From assembly GCF_002220365.1 (NCBI RefSeq), contig NZ_MTHB01000233.1:1-64000 (forward strand): 64,000 nucleotides of DNA, written 5' to 3'. Source of the stretch: Caballeronia sordidicola (lineage in GTDB: Bacteria > Pseudomonadota > Gammaproteobacteria > Burkholderiales > Burkholderiaceae). Positions 52,832-61,727 of this stretch are shown here, one piece after another. Positions within the stretch are counted from its first letter, which is position 1. Each line of letters begins with the position of its first letter. Both the position numbers and the translations under genes were made by a program. Below the pieces are notes generated by a model. That model searched no databases, was not told the DNA's origin, and saw only the letters and a list, made by a program, of their open reading frames with translations.

Positions 52832-53766
52832 GAGTGCTTTCCGGTCTTCGTTGCAGTATGGTGAATCAGGCGCTTGCGTCCTTCTTTCACGCGCGCACGG
52901 TGCGCGTCATCCCATTCGTAAAACCCTTGACCGCTGCGCACGCCCACCTGCCCTTTTTGCACGTGGTCGCGCATCAGTTGCAACACGTCTTCGTCCTTTG
53001 CCAGCTCCGGCATGAGGTGCGAGCCGATATCCAGCAACGTATCCAGCCCACCGAGATCCGCGCTTTCAAGCGGTCCGACCATGCCATATCGCCGTCCGAG
53101 TGACGCCTTCATCACGGTGTCGACCACCTCCGGCGTCGCCGCGCCCGAACGCACAATGGCAAGCGCTTCACGCAGCACGGCAAACTGCAGCCGGTTACCT
53201 ACAAAACCTGGAATGGCCTTCGTCAGCACAACCGGTTCCATGCCGATAGCCGTCATCAGTTCAGCCGTGCGGCGCGTGACGTCCGGATCGGTTTCGGTGC
53301 CCGGCACGACTTCAACCAGCGGAATGGTGTGCGGCGGATTCCAGAAATGCGCGATCACAAAACGCGACTTGTTTTGCAGCACTTGCGCGAGCAAATCGGG
53401 CGGAAAGCCGCTCGTGTTGCTGGCGAAAATAGCGTCGTTGCGCAGCAGCGGTTCGAGCGCCCTGTAGGTGCGGTTTTTCAGTTCCAGCACTTCAGGAATC
53501 GCTTCCACGATAAAACCCGCCGTGGCCACCCGCTCCAGCTGATCTGTCGTTTCAATACGCGCAAGTACGCGCTGTTTATCGGCCGCATTGAAGACGCCGG
53601 CGTCGATCAATTCGTCGAGGATCGCTTCTGCTTTGCCATGCACCGAAGCAAGCCGCGCGGCGTCTATGTCGTGAACGATGGTCGGGTAGCCGTGCAGCGC
53701 CGCTTGCGTCGCAATGCCGACGCCCATCAAGCCGCTGCCCACCACACCGATAGTGATTGGATTCAA
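52828..53766 (-). CDS. 3-hydroxyacyl-CoA dehydrogenase family protein
   Basis: This 312-aa NAD-dependent dehydrogenase has a Rossmann motif GVVGSGLMGVGIA (near 7-19), followed by the 3-hydroxyacyl-CoA dehydrogenase pattern (FASNTSGFP, IAHFWNPPHTIPLVEVVPG, IPGFVGNRLQFAVLREAL). I start it at TTG 53766 with a GGGGA site; the longer open frame adds residues without the domain. It is a paralogue of the same superfamily as cdhA but does not share its carnitine context. It may act on a related hydroxy acid, or on gulonate/3-hydroxyacyl substrates. The partner flavin reductase follows directly. Confidence 0.82.
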   Translation of the reverse strand: MNPITIGVVGSGLMGVGIATQAALHGYPTIVHDIDAARLASVHGKAEAILDELIDAGVFNAADKQRVLARIETTDQLERVATAGFIVEAIPEVLELKNRTYRALEPLLRNDAIFASNTSGFPPDLLAQVLQNKSRFVIAHFWNPPHTIPLVEVVPGTETDPDVTRRTAELMTAIGMEPVVLTKAIPGFVGNRLQFAVLREALAIVRSGAATPEVVDTVMKASLGRRYGMVGPLESADLGGLDTLLDIGSHLMPELAKDEDVLQLMRDHVQKGQVGVRSGQGFYEWDDAHRARVKEGRKRLIHHTATKTGKHS

Positions 53767-53970
53767 ATTTTCCCCGCAATGCTTAAATTCCGAGCTTCGA
53801 TTCGACAGCCGGTTCGAGCCCCCGCGAGACACGTCGAAGCCGTCCCATGCGACTCTCAAGGCCGCGCCACCAAAGGATAGCGCAGCGCCTCCAATCGCGC
53901 GGGGCAGCAAATTGCTTATGACTTGAATCTAATCGCGCCGGTCTAGCCCTCCAGACGAGAGCGACAAGCG

Positions 53971-54004
53971 AAAAAAAACCAGCTCCCCTTGCGGGAAGCC
54001 GGTT
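53971..54004 (-). terminator. Intrinsic terminator of the His-rich 97-aa gene
   Basis: Read on the minus strand, AACCGGCTTCCC (54004-53993) pairs with GGGGAGCTGGTT (53988-53977), with two G-T pairs, around GCAA, followed by an eight-T run (53978-53971). This is a good terminator 27 bp after the gene at 54031-54324. Confidence 0.85.
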
Positions 54005-54030
54005 TTACGACGAGGTCCTGCGACCGGCGA

Positions 54031-54324
54031 TTAGCCGTGATCGTGGCCGTGGTCGTCGTGGTGATACCCGGACGGACCGTGATCATGCGGGTGGTGGCGC
54101 ATCCATTCGTCGCGCTGCCAGTAGCGGTGGCCGTCCCAATAGCGGTCGCCATGCCAGCCGAGGTTTATCACCACGGCGGCCTGCACCATGTGCGGTTGCG
54201 CATAAGCTTGCTCGGGCACGGGTCCGTGGACCATTCCGTTATCTACCTGCGCGAACGCGGTCGTAGCGGTGAGCAGAGCGCCGCCGGTCAGCAGCACAGC
54301 CAAAATTGAGCGTGAGGTGTTCAT
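54031..54324 (-). CDS. 97-aa secreted His-rich protein
   Basis: The protein begins MNTSRSILAVLLTGGALLTA and has a signal peptide ending FAQVDNG. The mature protein ends in a His/Asp tail (HHPHDHGPSGYHHDDHGHDHG, with ten His), preceded by WHGDRYWDGHRYWQRDEW with evenly spaced aromatic and charged residues. A GGGAGA site precedes the ATG at 54324. It is likely a periplasmic metal-binding protein, perhaps a nickel or zinc chelator. A terminator lies directly downstream. Confidence 0.82.
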   Translation of the reverse strand: MNTSRSILAVLLTGGALLTATTAFAQVDNGMVHGPVPEQAYAQPHMVQAAVVINLGWHGDRYWDGHRYWQRDEWMRHHPHDHGPSGYHHDDHGHDHG

Positions 54325-54905
54325 GACTATTCTCCCTTTTAAGCTTCATTTCGTTCAAGAGGACGCGCGGTCAGCCGGAACACAAAGCTGTTGGCGGAAA
54401 TGCCGTCAGGTGCCGCGTCGTTGAAACCACTTTAGCGGGCCGTCAGGTTGCACGACGTGAGCGCTTGTAAGTGTTGGTATCAACGGTTTCAGAGCGTCCA
54501 GTGTGCCTCGAAATGGTTTAAACCGCTGATTTCATTCACCTTTACGTCTGTCTGACGAGGCGAGCTGGCACCAATTCATTTAACGCCGTGTAAGCAACCA
54601 AAATAACGAACGAAAATGAGCAACGAAAATATGAGTTCGCCGACTGGGACATGCCGAGCGTCAGGAGGGCAAAAATGGGGAATGATCTGAGAAGCATACG
54701 CCGAGCGGCGCTGGAGAGGAATGTCGCATATGAGCGACGCGATGGCCGTGGAGACAACCGTGGCAATCGGTGAAACTATAAAGCTAGAAAAACTACATAA
54801 TCCACAACAGTGAAAGCAGGCGGACCACACTACGAAAAAACCTTGTCAAGCACAAACCGACAACACTTCAGTTTTTCCTTCAGTCCGCACTGCCTTCCTG
54901 GCAGC
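54325..54905. other. Gene-free stretch of 581 bp
   Basis: Several open frames overlap on the minus strand (54542-54766 and 54576-54830), but each lacks a ribosome binding site and family features, and they conflict with one another. Composition at 54780-54880 is more AT-rich than the neighbouring genes. I saw no repeat or RNA gene I could name. Confidence 0.4.
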
Positions 54906-55058
54906 TCACAGACGAATACCCATGATCGTGCCGCGCGACTTGCGAATGCGCTCTGCTTCTTGTTGACGTGCTTGGTACGAGTAGTCTGCATCCAACGGAA
55001 GATGCGGCGATTCGAACAACGATGCGAATTTTTGCAGCAATGCGAAGAGGTAGCTCAT
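54906..55058 (-). CDS. 50-aa conserved-looking small protein
   Basis: This short gene starts MSYLFALLQKFASLFESPHL at the ATG at 55058, behind an AGGAG site at a 6-bp spacing, and ends QEAERIRKSRGTIMGIRL. It has its own promoter with a perfect TATAAT -10 (55102-55107) 43 bp upstream. The amphipathic N-terminus and charged C-terminus resemble the DUF3563-type short proteins of Burkholderiaceae, but I cannot confirm that. No signal peptide. Confidence 0.7.
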   Translation of the reverse strand: MSYLFALLQKFASLFESPHLPLDADYSYQARQQEAERIRKSRGTIMGIRL

Positions 55059-55476
55059 GTCAAACTCCTGGTAGGTGGTCAAGGGTTATCCCTTAGATGG
55101 CATTATAGGGTTTTCACTAGCTGATTCCTAGTGCAACGCAGCATTTCTTTGGTAGTTTTTCTACATAATTGCGTTTCCGCCACATTCGAAGATCGAAGGG
55201 GTGTCGGAAACCAGTAGGAATTACTGGATTTCCCGGGCATGACGGGACCGGAAACGCAGGGTGCGAAAACGTGCCTCCAAAAAACACCGGACACCCGATA
55301 TTTTTGGCTGGATTTGCGTCAACTTTTTGGGATTTGATTTTTGTCTTTCGAACATTGGTGCGCGACCGCCTCGCACTGCGGAACCAGTGTCCAGGAACTC
55401 AATCGCATAGCAGCGATCACGTAGGACATTGCGTAGCCACCCGATTAACGGCACCCGCCACTTGATAAGCCAGGCC
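55059..55476. promoter_or_regulatory. Divergent promoter region of the 50-aa and FUSC genes
   Basis: The minus-strand TATAAT (55102-55107) is the clearest promoter element for the 50-aa gene; a convincing -35 is not visible (TAGGAA at the right spacing). Upstream of the FUSC gene I see no strong ribosome site. No gene is supported in this stretch. Confidence 0.5.
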
Positions 55477-57612
55477 ATGTTCCGCCTTCGCAACTTTCAC
55501 CGGCAGTCTCGACAAGCGGCCAGCCGCCGTACTAAAGCATTCTCCCGAATGCTCGATTCCATTGCGCGCCACCGGCCCGTCTGGATGGTTTCGTTCGCGT
55601 TGAGCCAGGCCGATTTGTCCGAAGGGCTTAGAGCCGCATTCGCGTCGACCGCCATGCTGCTCCTAGGCAACCTGTTGCACATGCCCGAGTTCTCGTGGGC
55701 TGCCATCGGCGCGTTCTGGACCTGTCTCGCCGATGCCGCCGGCTCGAACCGCATGCGATTCGCGTCCATGACGGGTTTCGCGGTGCTGTCGACCGTTTGC
55801 GGCGGACTGACCGCGTACGCGTCCGGCGTGGGTATCGTGGCCGCGGCCGTCGCCGTTCTGGTCTTTTCGTTTCTCGGCGCGCTGGGGCGCGTGTGGGGCG
55901 CTGCGGCCGCGCAGGTTTCCATTCTTGCGGCGACTGCCTGCGTAGTCATGGTGGACCGGCCCATCCATGGATCACGCGGCGAGTTGCGCTTCCTCGCGCT
56001 CTACTTCGTAGGCTGCCTGTTTGCAACGGCGCTCAGCTTTACCGTCTGGCGGATACACCCGTTCGGCGCGAGCCGCGCGGCCATGCGATCGGCGTGTGCG
56101 AGCCTCGCGGACATCGCAGGTGACGGCGCACGGTTGCTCAAACGAGAGCGTGCGGGCTTCGGGGAATGGGCCTCGCATGCTTCACGTTTTCGGGGCAAGG
56201 CGCGCAGTAGCATTGAATTGGCGCGCAAGGCACTCGCACGCGTGCCGTCATCGAAGACAGACCGGCGGGACACGTACAACATGCTGCTGCTCGCGCTCGC
56301 CGACAGCGAGCGGATCTTCGCGTACCTCATTGCCGTCACCGATGCCTGCGAGCGCGGCCATCATCGCCTGCCCAATCTGCCGCGCGCGGTGCGTGTGCTC
56401 GATGCGTTCGCCGAAGTCCTCGCGCGGCTCGCACGGGCCATTGCCGATAAACCCTGGGAGCCGCCCACCGCATTGCGCGACCGGTTGCAGGCGCTCGCCC
56501 GCCAGCTTGAAGTGGCGTTAGGCGAAACCGTGTCGCTGCGCTTTGATGTCGACTTCAGCGAGCTCGAATCCCCGGCTCAGCGACACGCAACCGTATGGTC
56601 GGCTGCGCTCAAAACCTTGAAGCGTGGCGTGGAAACCTTGAGGGCGAACGCATCGACGCAATCGATAGGCGCGCGCCATGCCGCTCGCGTCGGCGTGGCC
56701 GCAACCGCTGCCTTCCTGACCGTCAGGCTGCTCCATCTGCCCTTCGGGTATTGGGCAACAATGGCAACGCTCCTCATCCTGCAACCGTCCATTGCGACTA
56801 GCTGGCCGCGCAGCATCGAGCGTGCGGCGGGGAGCATCGTCGGCGGATTGCTGGCGGCTGCGATCGGCTTGGTCGTTCATTCGCCGATAGCGATCTCGCT
56901 GGTGGTGTTCCCGCTGGTGTGCGCGACGATGGCCCTGCGTCCTGTCAGCTACAGCTTGTTCGTGCTGTTCATCACCCCGGCCTTCGTGCTGGTCGCCGAC
57001 TTTGCAGCGCCGGGCGGCGCCGAGCTTGCGTACGCCGTCACGCGGTTGGAGAACAATGTGTTCGGCTGCGTGATTGCGTTGCTCGCGACATTTCTTCTCT
57101 GGCCAAGCCGCGAGCCCAGCAGCTTCAACGACCGGTTGGCGAAGGCCGTGTCCGCGAACCTTGGATACCTTGCTGCATCGCTGGGACGTGGCGAAGACAG
57201 CGAGATCGAACTGGAACGGCTACGGCGCGCAGCGGGGTTGGCGAGCAATAACGCGGAAGAGGTGCTGGCTCGATTGAGGCTGGAAAAACTCGATACGAGT
57301 CACCGCGACCGAACCGGTTCGACCGCCCTCGCCTTGTTGCGACGTGTGGCGGGCACTGCGACCCGGGCTCGTTTTGGCCGCGCGGGCACCGCGCCGAACC
57401 GGGACCTCGCAGCATGGGTTGAGAGTGTCGGCAAGGGCGTCGAGGGGCGGATCGGGAGTGATGCGAGCAGCACTGGCATCGATGCTCAGGAGGTCTTTCC
57501 CAAGCACGGTCTTTCGTTGCTTGAAGCCGATGCCGTAAATCAGGTCGTGCTGCTGCGCCGGTTGCTGACGGAACACGCCGAAGGTCTCAGTATGAGCGAG
57601 CGCTCGCACTGA
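55477..57612 (+). CDS. FUSC-family inner-membrane transporter
   Basis: This protein of about 711 aa belongs to the fusaric-acid-resistance/AaeB/YccS family, with two sets of clustered hydrophobic segments: one at about 55-185 (ATACVVMVDRPIHGSRGELR ends the first) and one at about 425-560 (LPFGYWATMATLLILQPSIATSW). The soluble regions after each set are typical of FUSC exporters. The start is uncertain: ATG 55477 or ATG 55549; TTG at 55429 is also in frame. No membrane-fusion or outer-membrane partner is adjacent. It probably exports aromatic or weak organic acids. Confidence 0.85.
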   Translation: MFRLRNFHRQSRQAASRRTKAFSRMLDSIARHRPVWMVSFALSQADLSEGLRAAFASTAMLLLGNLLHMPEFSWAAIGAFWTCLADAAGSNRMRFASMTGFAVLSTVCGGLTAYASGVGIVAAAVAVLVFSFLGALGRVWGAAAAQVSILAATACVVMVDRPIHGSRGELRFLALYFVGCLFATALSFTVWRIHPFGASRAAMRSACASLADIAGDGARLLKRERAGFGEWASHASRFRGKARSSIELARKALARVPSSKTDRRDTYNMLLLALADSERIFAYLIAVTDACERGHHRLPNLPRAVRVLDAFAEVLARLARAIADKPWEPPTALRDRLQALARQLEVALGETVSLRFDVDFSELESPAQRHATVWSAALKTLKRGVETLRANASTQSIGARHAARVGVAATAAFLTVRLLHLPFGYWATMATLLILQPSIATSWPRSIERAAGSIVGGLLAAAIGLVVHSPIAISLVVFPLVCATMALRPVSYSLFVLFITPAFVLVADFAAPGGAELAYAVTRLENNVFGCVIALLATFLLWPSREPSSFNDRLAKAVSANLGYLAASLGRGEDSEIELERLRRAAGLASNNAEEVLARLRLEKLDTSHRDRTGSTALALLRRVAGTATRARFGRAGTAPNRDLAAWVESVGKGVEGRIGSDASSTGIDAQEVFPKHGLSLLEADAVNQVVLLRRLLTEHAEGLSMSERSH

Positions 57613-57723
57613 GCCGTGCCTCTGCCGTCAGCCCCGGTGCAAACGCAACACACACGTTGTTGGCGGCAAAATTGCGGCGAAGCGCCAGAACGAAAATGCT
57701 GGCGCTATCGAAACGCCGCTGTC

Positions 57724-59079
57724 CTACACGTGGAAAATCTGAGCCACGAGCGAAGCACCAAGAAACGTCCCGGCATTCGCCACAAACGACACCAGCACGA
57801 TCCGCCAGCCGAGCCGACGAAACGCCGGAATATCCTTGGCGATGGACAATCCCGCGAAGGTCAGCATGGGTGTTGTTATGCCGAGGAAATCGTTCTGCGC
57901 GCTATACGTCGATATCTGCGATGCCCAGGGACACAGCGGCGATGTCATGAACATGGCGACAATCGACACCCAGCAGACCGCCGGAATCTTGCGTCCGGTC
58001 ACCGTATAGATCGCATCGCCGATAATCGTCGCCAGCACCATGATCAGCATGCCCGGAAGCCCCATGAACGGCGTGGTGCCGTGGGTAATCCAGTCGCAAC
58101 CCAGCGCGAACACGGCGGTGACGCCCCACGCGAGCAGCTTGCCGCGATAGCCCAGTTGAGGCGCGCCCGTTTCCACATCGCTCAGTTTCGGACGGGACTT
58201 TTCTATCACCTCGGATGCATCCGATGCCTTGCTTGTCCGGCCGATCAAAGGCTCAAGCAGGCGATATCCCCACACGGCTATCGGCAGCGAAATAAACAGC
58301 GTGAAATACGTGCCGATCGTCGTCGTGATGAGGTTGCTGGCCGCAGCGAATGTCAGGACCGTCTTTGCCATTTCGGGTGTTTGCTGTGCCGCGATCGCAC
58401 CGGAGGCAGCGGCCATCATGCTGCCGGAGCCCACGCCTGAACCCATGGCGAGCGCCAGGGGATGAAAGATGTTCAGGCTTGCCACGAAGCCCGCCAGGAT
58501 CGCAATAAAAACCGCGCCGAATACAGTGCCCGTCAAGTATTCAGCCAGCACGCCACGCCCTTCAGGAGAGTCCATGCCGTACTTCTCGCCGATGATCGCG
58601 AGGCTCGGCTCGCGGCCAACCGAGAACGTCGCGCCGATCGCTTCTCGCTTGATACCAAGCAACAGTGCGAGCGGAAGTCCCAGCAAGATCGTGCCGACAA
58701 AATGCCCCAGCTCCTGAAACGCCAGCGCCCAGCCCGCAGCGGCGAGCTTCGGCAACGCGCCGCCGACCATCAGACCGAGCTTGGCGACGAAGAGCAAAAG
58801 CGCAGGCTGCAAGATGGCTGCGGCAAGGAACTGGGTCTTCACGTCGAGCCGCGCAGCACTTCTCCACCGTTCACTTGCCAATCCCACGGCGGCGCCCAAC
58901 AGCAGCGCCCAGATCATCGGCAGCAGAACGACTTTTCCCGGTCCGACCTTGAACGTGAACGAGCCAATGAACTCGGCGATAAGCAGGATGATCGCCGCAT
59001 AGAGAAACAGCTTTGCGCTCCTTAATCCACCACTACCGGCACCACTACCCCGTTGCTGCGCGGCCAACGTACTTTCCAT
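57724..59079 (-). CDS. DUF3100 family membrane protein
   Basis: This 451-aa membrane protein has about ten hydrophobic segments, of the DUF3100 family, whose members sit beside catabolic genes and are presumed transporters. Characteristic segments are GREPSLAIIGEKYGMDSPEGR, AMGSGVGSGSMMAAASGAIAA and HGTTPFMGLPGMLIMVLATI. I chose the ATG at 59079 with a GGGAGA site. It follows an aldehyde dehydrogenase gene by 55 bp and ends the operon that begins with the hydroxyacid dehydrogenase at 61552. Substrate unknown. Confidence 0.85.
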   Translation of the reverse strand: MESTLAAQQRGSGAGSGGLRSAKLFLYAAIILLIAEFIGSFTFKVGPGKVVLLPMIWALLLGAAVGLASERWRSAARLDVKTQFLAAAILQPALLLFVAKLGLMVGGALPKLAAAGWALAFQELGHFVGTILLGLPLALLLGIKREAIGATFSVGREPSLAIIGEKYGMDSPEGRGVLAEYLTGTVFGAVFIAILAGFVASLNIFHPLALAMGSGVGSGSMMAAASGAIAAQQTPEMAKTVLTFAAASNLITTTIGTYFTLFISLPIAVWGYRLLEPLIGRTSKASDASEVIEKSRPKLSDVETGAPQLGYRGKLLAWGVTAVFALGCDWITHGTTPFMGLPGMLIMVLATIIGDAIYTVTGRKIPAVCWVSIVAMFMTSPLCPWASQISTYSAQNDFLGITTPMLTFAGLSIAKDIPAFRRLGWRIVLVSFVANAGTFLGASLVAQIFHV

Positions 59080-59134
59080 TGTTATCTCCCGATTGCCCTC
59101 TCGCGTTTTATCGGCAGCGAGAGGACATGTTGGT

Positions 59135-60646
59135 CTACAAATAGCCGAACGTGGTGGCCGGCTCTCTCGCTGTTTCCACCCAGACGCTCTTGGTCTGCGT
59201 GTACTCGTACAACGCTTCAACCCCGCTCGACCGTCCGTACCCGCTCAAGCCATAACCGCCGAACGGGGACGCCACGTTAATGGTCTTGTAGCCATTGACC
59301 CAGAACGTTCCCGCGTTGACCTGACCCGCCACCCGATGAGCACGGCCTACGTCGTTCGTCCACACTGCACCGGCCAAACCAAACTCGGTGTCATTCGCGA
59401 TCTCAAGGGCTTCTTCCTCGGTATCGAAAGGAATGGCAGCGACCACCGGACCAAAGATTTCAGTACGCGCTACGTCCATCTCGTTCGTCACGTTCGACAA
59501 CACAGTGGGCGAAACAAAGTAGCCGCCCGAGGAGGGTTCAGCCGACCCTGCCGCAAGCGTTGCCCCTGCCTGAACGCCGCTCGCGATCATCTTCATGATG
59601 TGGTCATACTGCGTGCGATTGTTGATTGGCCCGACTTCGGTTGCGTCATCAAGCGGTGCACCCACCTTGATCTTTTTTGCGCCCATGGCAATCATGCCGA
59701 CGAACTCGTCATAGATCGAACGCTGCACGAGCAGGCGCGAACCCGCCACGCAACTCTGGCCCGCGCCGGCGAAAATGGCGGCCTGGGCGGTCAACGCGGC
59801 ACGCTTGAGATCGGCATCGGCGAAAATGATATTGGCAGACTTGCCGCCGAGTTCCAGCACGCAAGGAAGCACACGTTTCGCGGCGGCTTCGGCAATGCGC
59901 ACGCCGGTTGCAGGAGAGCCGACGAACACGACCTTCTTCACGACCTTATGCGCGATGGCCGCTTGGGCAACGGTCTGGCCAAGGCCTGCAAGGACGTTGA
60001 TGAGACCCTTCGGCGCGCCCGCTTTCTCGGCAAGCAATCCCACCACCAACGACGTGAACGGTGTCAGTTCCGAGGGCTTCAGCAAGACGGCATTGCCCAT
60101 CGAGATGGCCGGTGCAACCTGCCATCCGCACGTAAAGACCGGAGCGTTCCAGGGCGTGATCTGCAGGACCGTTCCAGCCGGCTCGCGACGCGTGTAGTTC
60201 AGGTGCGAGGTTGGGACCGGAATGACATCGCCGTAGAACTTGTCCGCCCAGCCGCCGTAATACTCGAACATCTCGGCGACTTTCGCCACTTCACCCCGGC
60301 AGTCCCGAATCGGCTTGCCTGAACCGAGTGACTCGAGGCGGGCAATGCTTTCCGTGTCCTTGCGCAGCTCACGCGCGATCTCGAACATGACACGTCCACG
60401 CGCAGCATGCGTCAAAGCCCACCACTGTTTCTGAGCGCGCTGCGCCGCGTCGGCGGCGAGTTCGACCACCGCCGCGCCGCCGTCCTTGTATGCGAGGCTC
60501 GGCTTACCCGTCGCTGCGTCGTACAACTGGATCAACTCACCCGCGCCTTCGATCAGTTCGCCGCCGACAAACGAGCCAATCGTCTTGGCGTTCGGGAAGA
60601 AATGCGCGAAGGCGGCCATCAGGTTTTCTGCCGCGTTGTTTTCCAT
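59135..60646 (-). CDS. NAD(P)-dependent aldehyde dehydrogenase
   Basis: This 503-aa aldehyde dehydrogenase has the catalytic Glu in CVLELGGKSANI and the catalytic Cys in FAGAGQSCVAGSRL; NAD-binding QITPWNAPVFTCGWQ and FVGSPATGVRI are present. I chose the ATG at 60646, preceded by GGAG. It lies between the hydroxyacid dehydrogenase (upstream) and the DUF3100 gene. By context it oxidises the aldehyde produced by the dehydrogenase. It differs from BetB at 32406 in key segments, so it is not a betaine aldehyde dehydrogenase copy. Confidence 0.9.
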   Translation of the reverse strand: MENNAAENLMAAFAHFFPNAKTIGSFVGGELIEGAGELIQLYDAATGKPSLAYKDGGAAVVELAADAAQRAQKQWWALTHAARGRVMFEIARELRKDTESIARLESLGSGKPIRDCRGEVAKVAEMFEYYGGWADKFYGDVIPVPTSHLNYTRREPAGTVLQITPWNAPVFTCGWQVAPAISMGNAVLLKPSELTPFTSLVVGLLAEKAGAPKGLINVLAGLGQTVAQAAIAHKVVKKVVFVGSPATGVRIAEAAAKRVLPCVLELGGKSANIIFADADLKRAALTAQAAIFAGAGQSCVAGSRLLVQRSIYDEFVGMIAMGAKKIKVGAPLDDATEVGPINNRTQYDHIMKMIASGVQAGATLAAGSAEPSSGGYFVSPTVLSNVTNEMDVARTEIFGPVVAAIPFDTEEEALEIANDTEFGLAGAVWTNDVGRAHRVAGQVNAGTFWVNGYKTINVASPFGGYGLSGYGRSSGVEALYEYTQTKSVWVETAREPATTFGYL

Positions 60647-60682
60647 ATCTGGCTCCATGTGCTGGTTATTCTGCTGACTGCG

Positions 60683-61552
60683 TTACTTCTGTTCGATGAA
60701 TTGAACGATGCGGTTGAAGTCTTCCGCATCGCCGATTGTCTCGGCGCTTTCTGCCCACAACCGCCCGGCTTCGGCGGCAATAGGCGCGCTGATGTTCTGG
60801 CTGCGCAGCAGGTCCATCGCAAGGCGAACGTCCTTGCGCATCAGCTTCATCGTGAAGCCGGAATCGAACTTGTCCGTGAAGATCCACGTGGGGTAATTCG
60901 TGAGCGTCGCACTGTTGCGCCCGGAGCCGCCATTAAGCGCTTCGACCAGCTTCTCGGGATCGACACCGGCCGCTTGCGCTGCGCGGACTGCTTCGCTGGT
61001 GGCAAGCAAGTGCACGCCCGTGAGCAGGTTGTTGATGATCTTCGTCACGTGTCCCGCGCCGACAGGGCCCACATGCACCCGCTTCGCGCTCATGACCGCG
61101 AGCATCGGCTCGACCGCCGCAACGTCTTCGTCGGAACCGCCCAGCACCATGGTCATGGTCGCGGTCGCGGCGCCCTTAGGACCACCGCTGACGGGGCCGT
61201 CGACAAATCCCACCTTCACTTCAGCCAGCGCCGCCGCTACCTTGCGCGTGCTGTTGGGCTCCGCCGTAGTGGTATCGACGACGATCAGGCCGGGCTTGGC
61301 GCTTGCCGCCACGCCGGCAGGTCCCAGCACCACCTCTTCCACAATCGCTGACGTGGGCAGCGAAAGAATGAGGACGTCCGAATCGCGCGTGATGTCGGCA
61401 ATGGATGCGCGCTCGGATACGCCCTGTGCGTCGAGCTTGCCAGCAACACCTTCTGCCGCGTCGAAACCAAGCACGGTGTACCCGCCGCGCTTGAGCGAAA
61501 GGGCCATTCCGCGCCCCATGTTTCCGAGTCCGATGACCCCGACCGTCTTCAT
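60683..61552 (-). CDS. Beta-hydroxyacid dehydrogenase (HIBADH family)
   Basis: This 289-aa NAD(P)-dependent enzyme has the N-terminal VGVIGLGNMGRGMALSL Rossmann motif, the substrate-binding FVDGPVSGGPKGA segment (115-127), and the catalytic Lys in GAGHVTKIINNLL. It is of the 3-hydroxyisobutyrate dehydrogenase / L-threonate dehydrogenase / tartronate semialdehyde reductase group. It is the first gene of the operon, divergent from a LysR gene. Together with the aldehyde dehydrogenase it could turn a hydroxy acid into a dicarboxylic acid or release CO2. Confidence 0.9.
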   Translation of the reverse strand: MKTVGVIGLGNMGRGMALSLKRGGYTVLGFDAAEGVAGKLDAQGVSERASIADITRDSDVLILSLPTSAIVEEVVLGPAGVAASAKPGLIVVDTTTAEPNSTRKVAAALAEVKVGFVDGPVSGGPKGAATATMTMVLGGSDEDVAAVEPMLAVMSAKRVHVGPVGAGHVTKIINNLLTGVHLLATSEAVRAAQAAGVDPEKLVEALNGGSGRNSATLTNYPTWIFTDKFDSGFTMKLMRKDVRLAMDLLRSQNISAPIAAEAGRLWAESAETIGDAEDFNRIVQFIEQK

Positions 61553-61677
61553 AAATCCACTCCGTGGCGAATACGCCGTCGACCGGATAGAACAGGTCTA
61601 CCTGTCGGCGAGCGTGTTTTGGAGTTGTCATCTTCGGCCGGCGGGCCCCTATAATCAATCAATGCCAATATTGAGAA

Positions 61678-61696
61678 TGTTCTAATTATTAGAACA
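61678..61696. promoter_or_regulatory. Perfect 19-bp palindrome, candidate LysR operator
   Basis: TGTTCTAATTATTAGAACA is perfect: nine-base arms around a single T, with a T-N11-A LysR box inside. It lies 31 bp before the LysR gene and 125 bp before the divergent hydroxyacid dehydrogenase gene. A 15-of-16 match to its right 16 bases occurs at 62672-62687 before the CysE-like gene. Confidence 0.8.
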
Positions 61697-61727
61697 CTCG
61701 GAACGCTGAAATCACTGGGAACGAGCG

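Noticed and set aside
54542..54830. Two minus-strand frames in the gene-free stretch before the 50-aa gene
   Set aside because: They overlap each other in different frames, lack ribosome sites, and give no recognisable protein.
54890..54904. Hairpin CTGCC-TTCCT-GGCAG just after the 50-aa gene
   Set aside because: The stem is only 5 bp and is followed on the minus strand by purines, not a T-run, so I do not call it a terminator.
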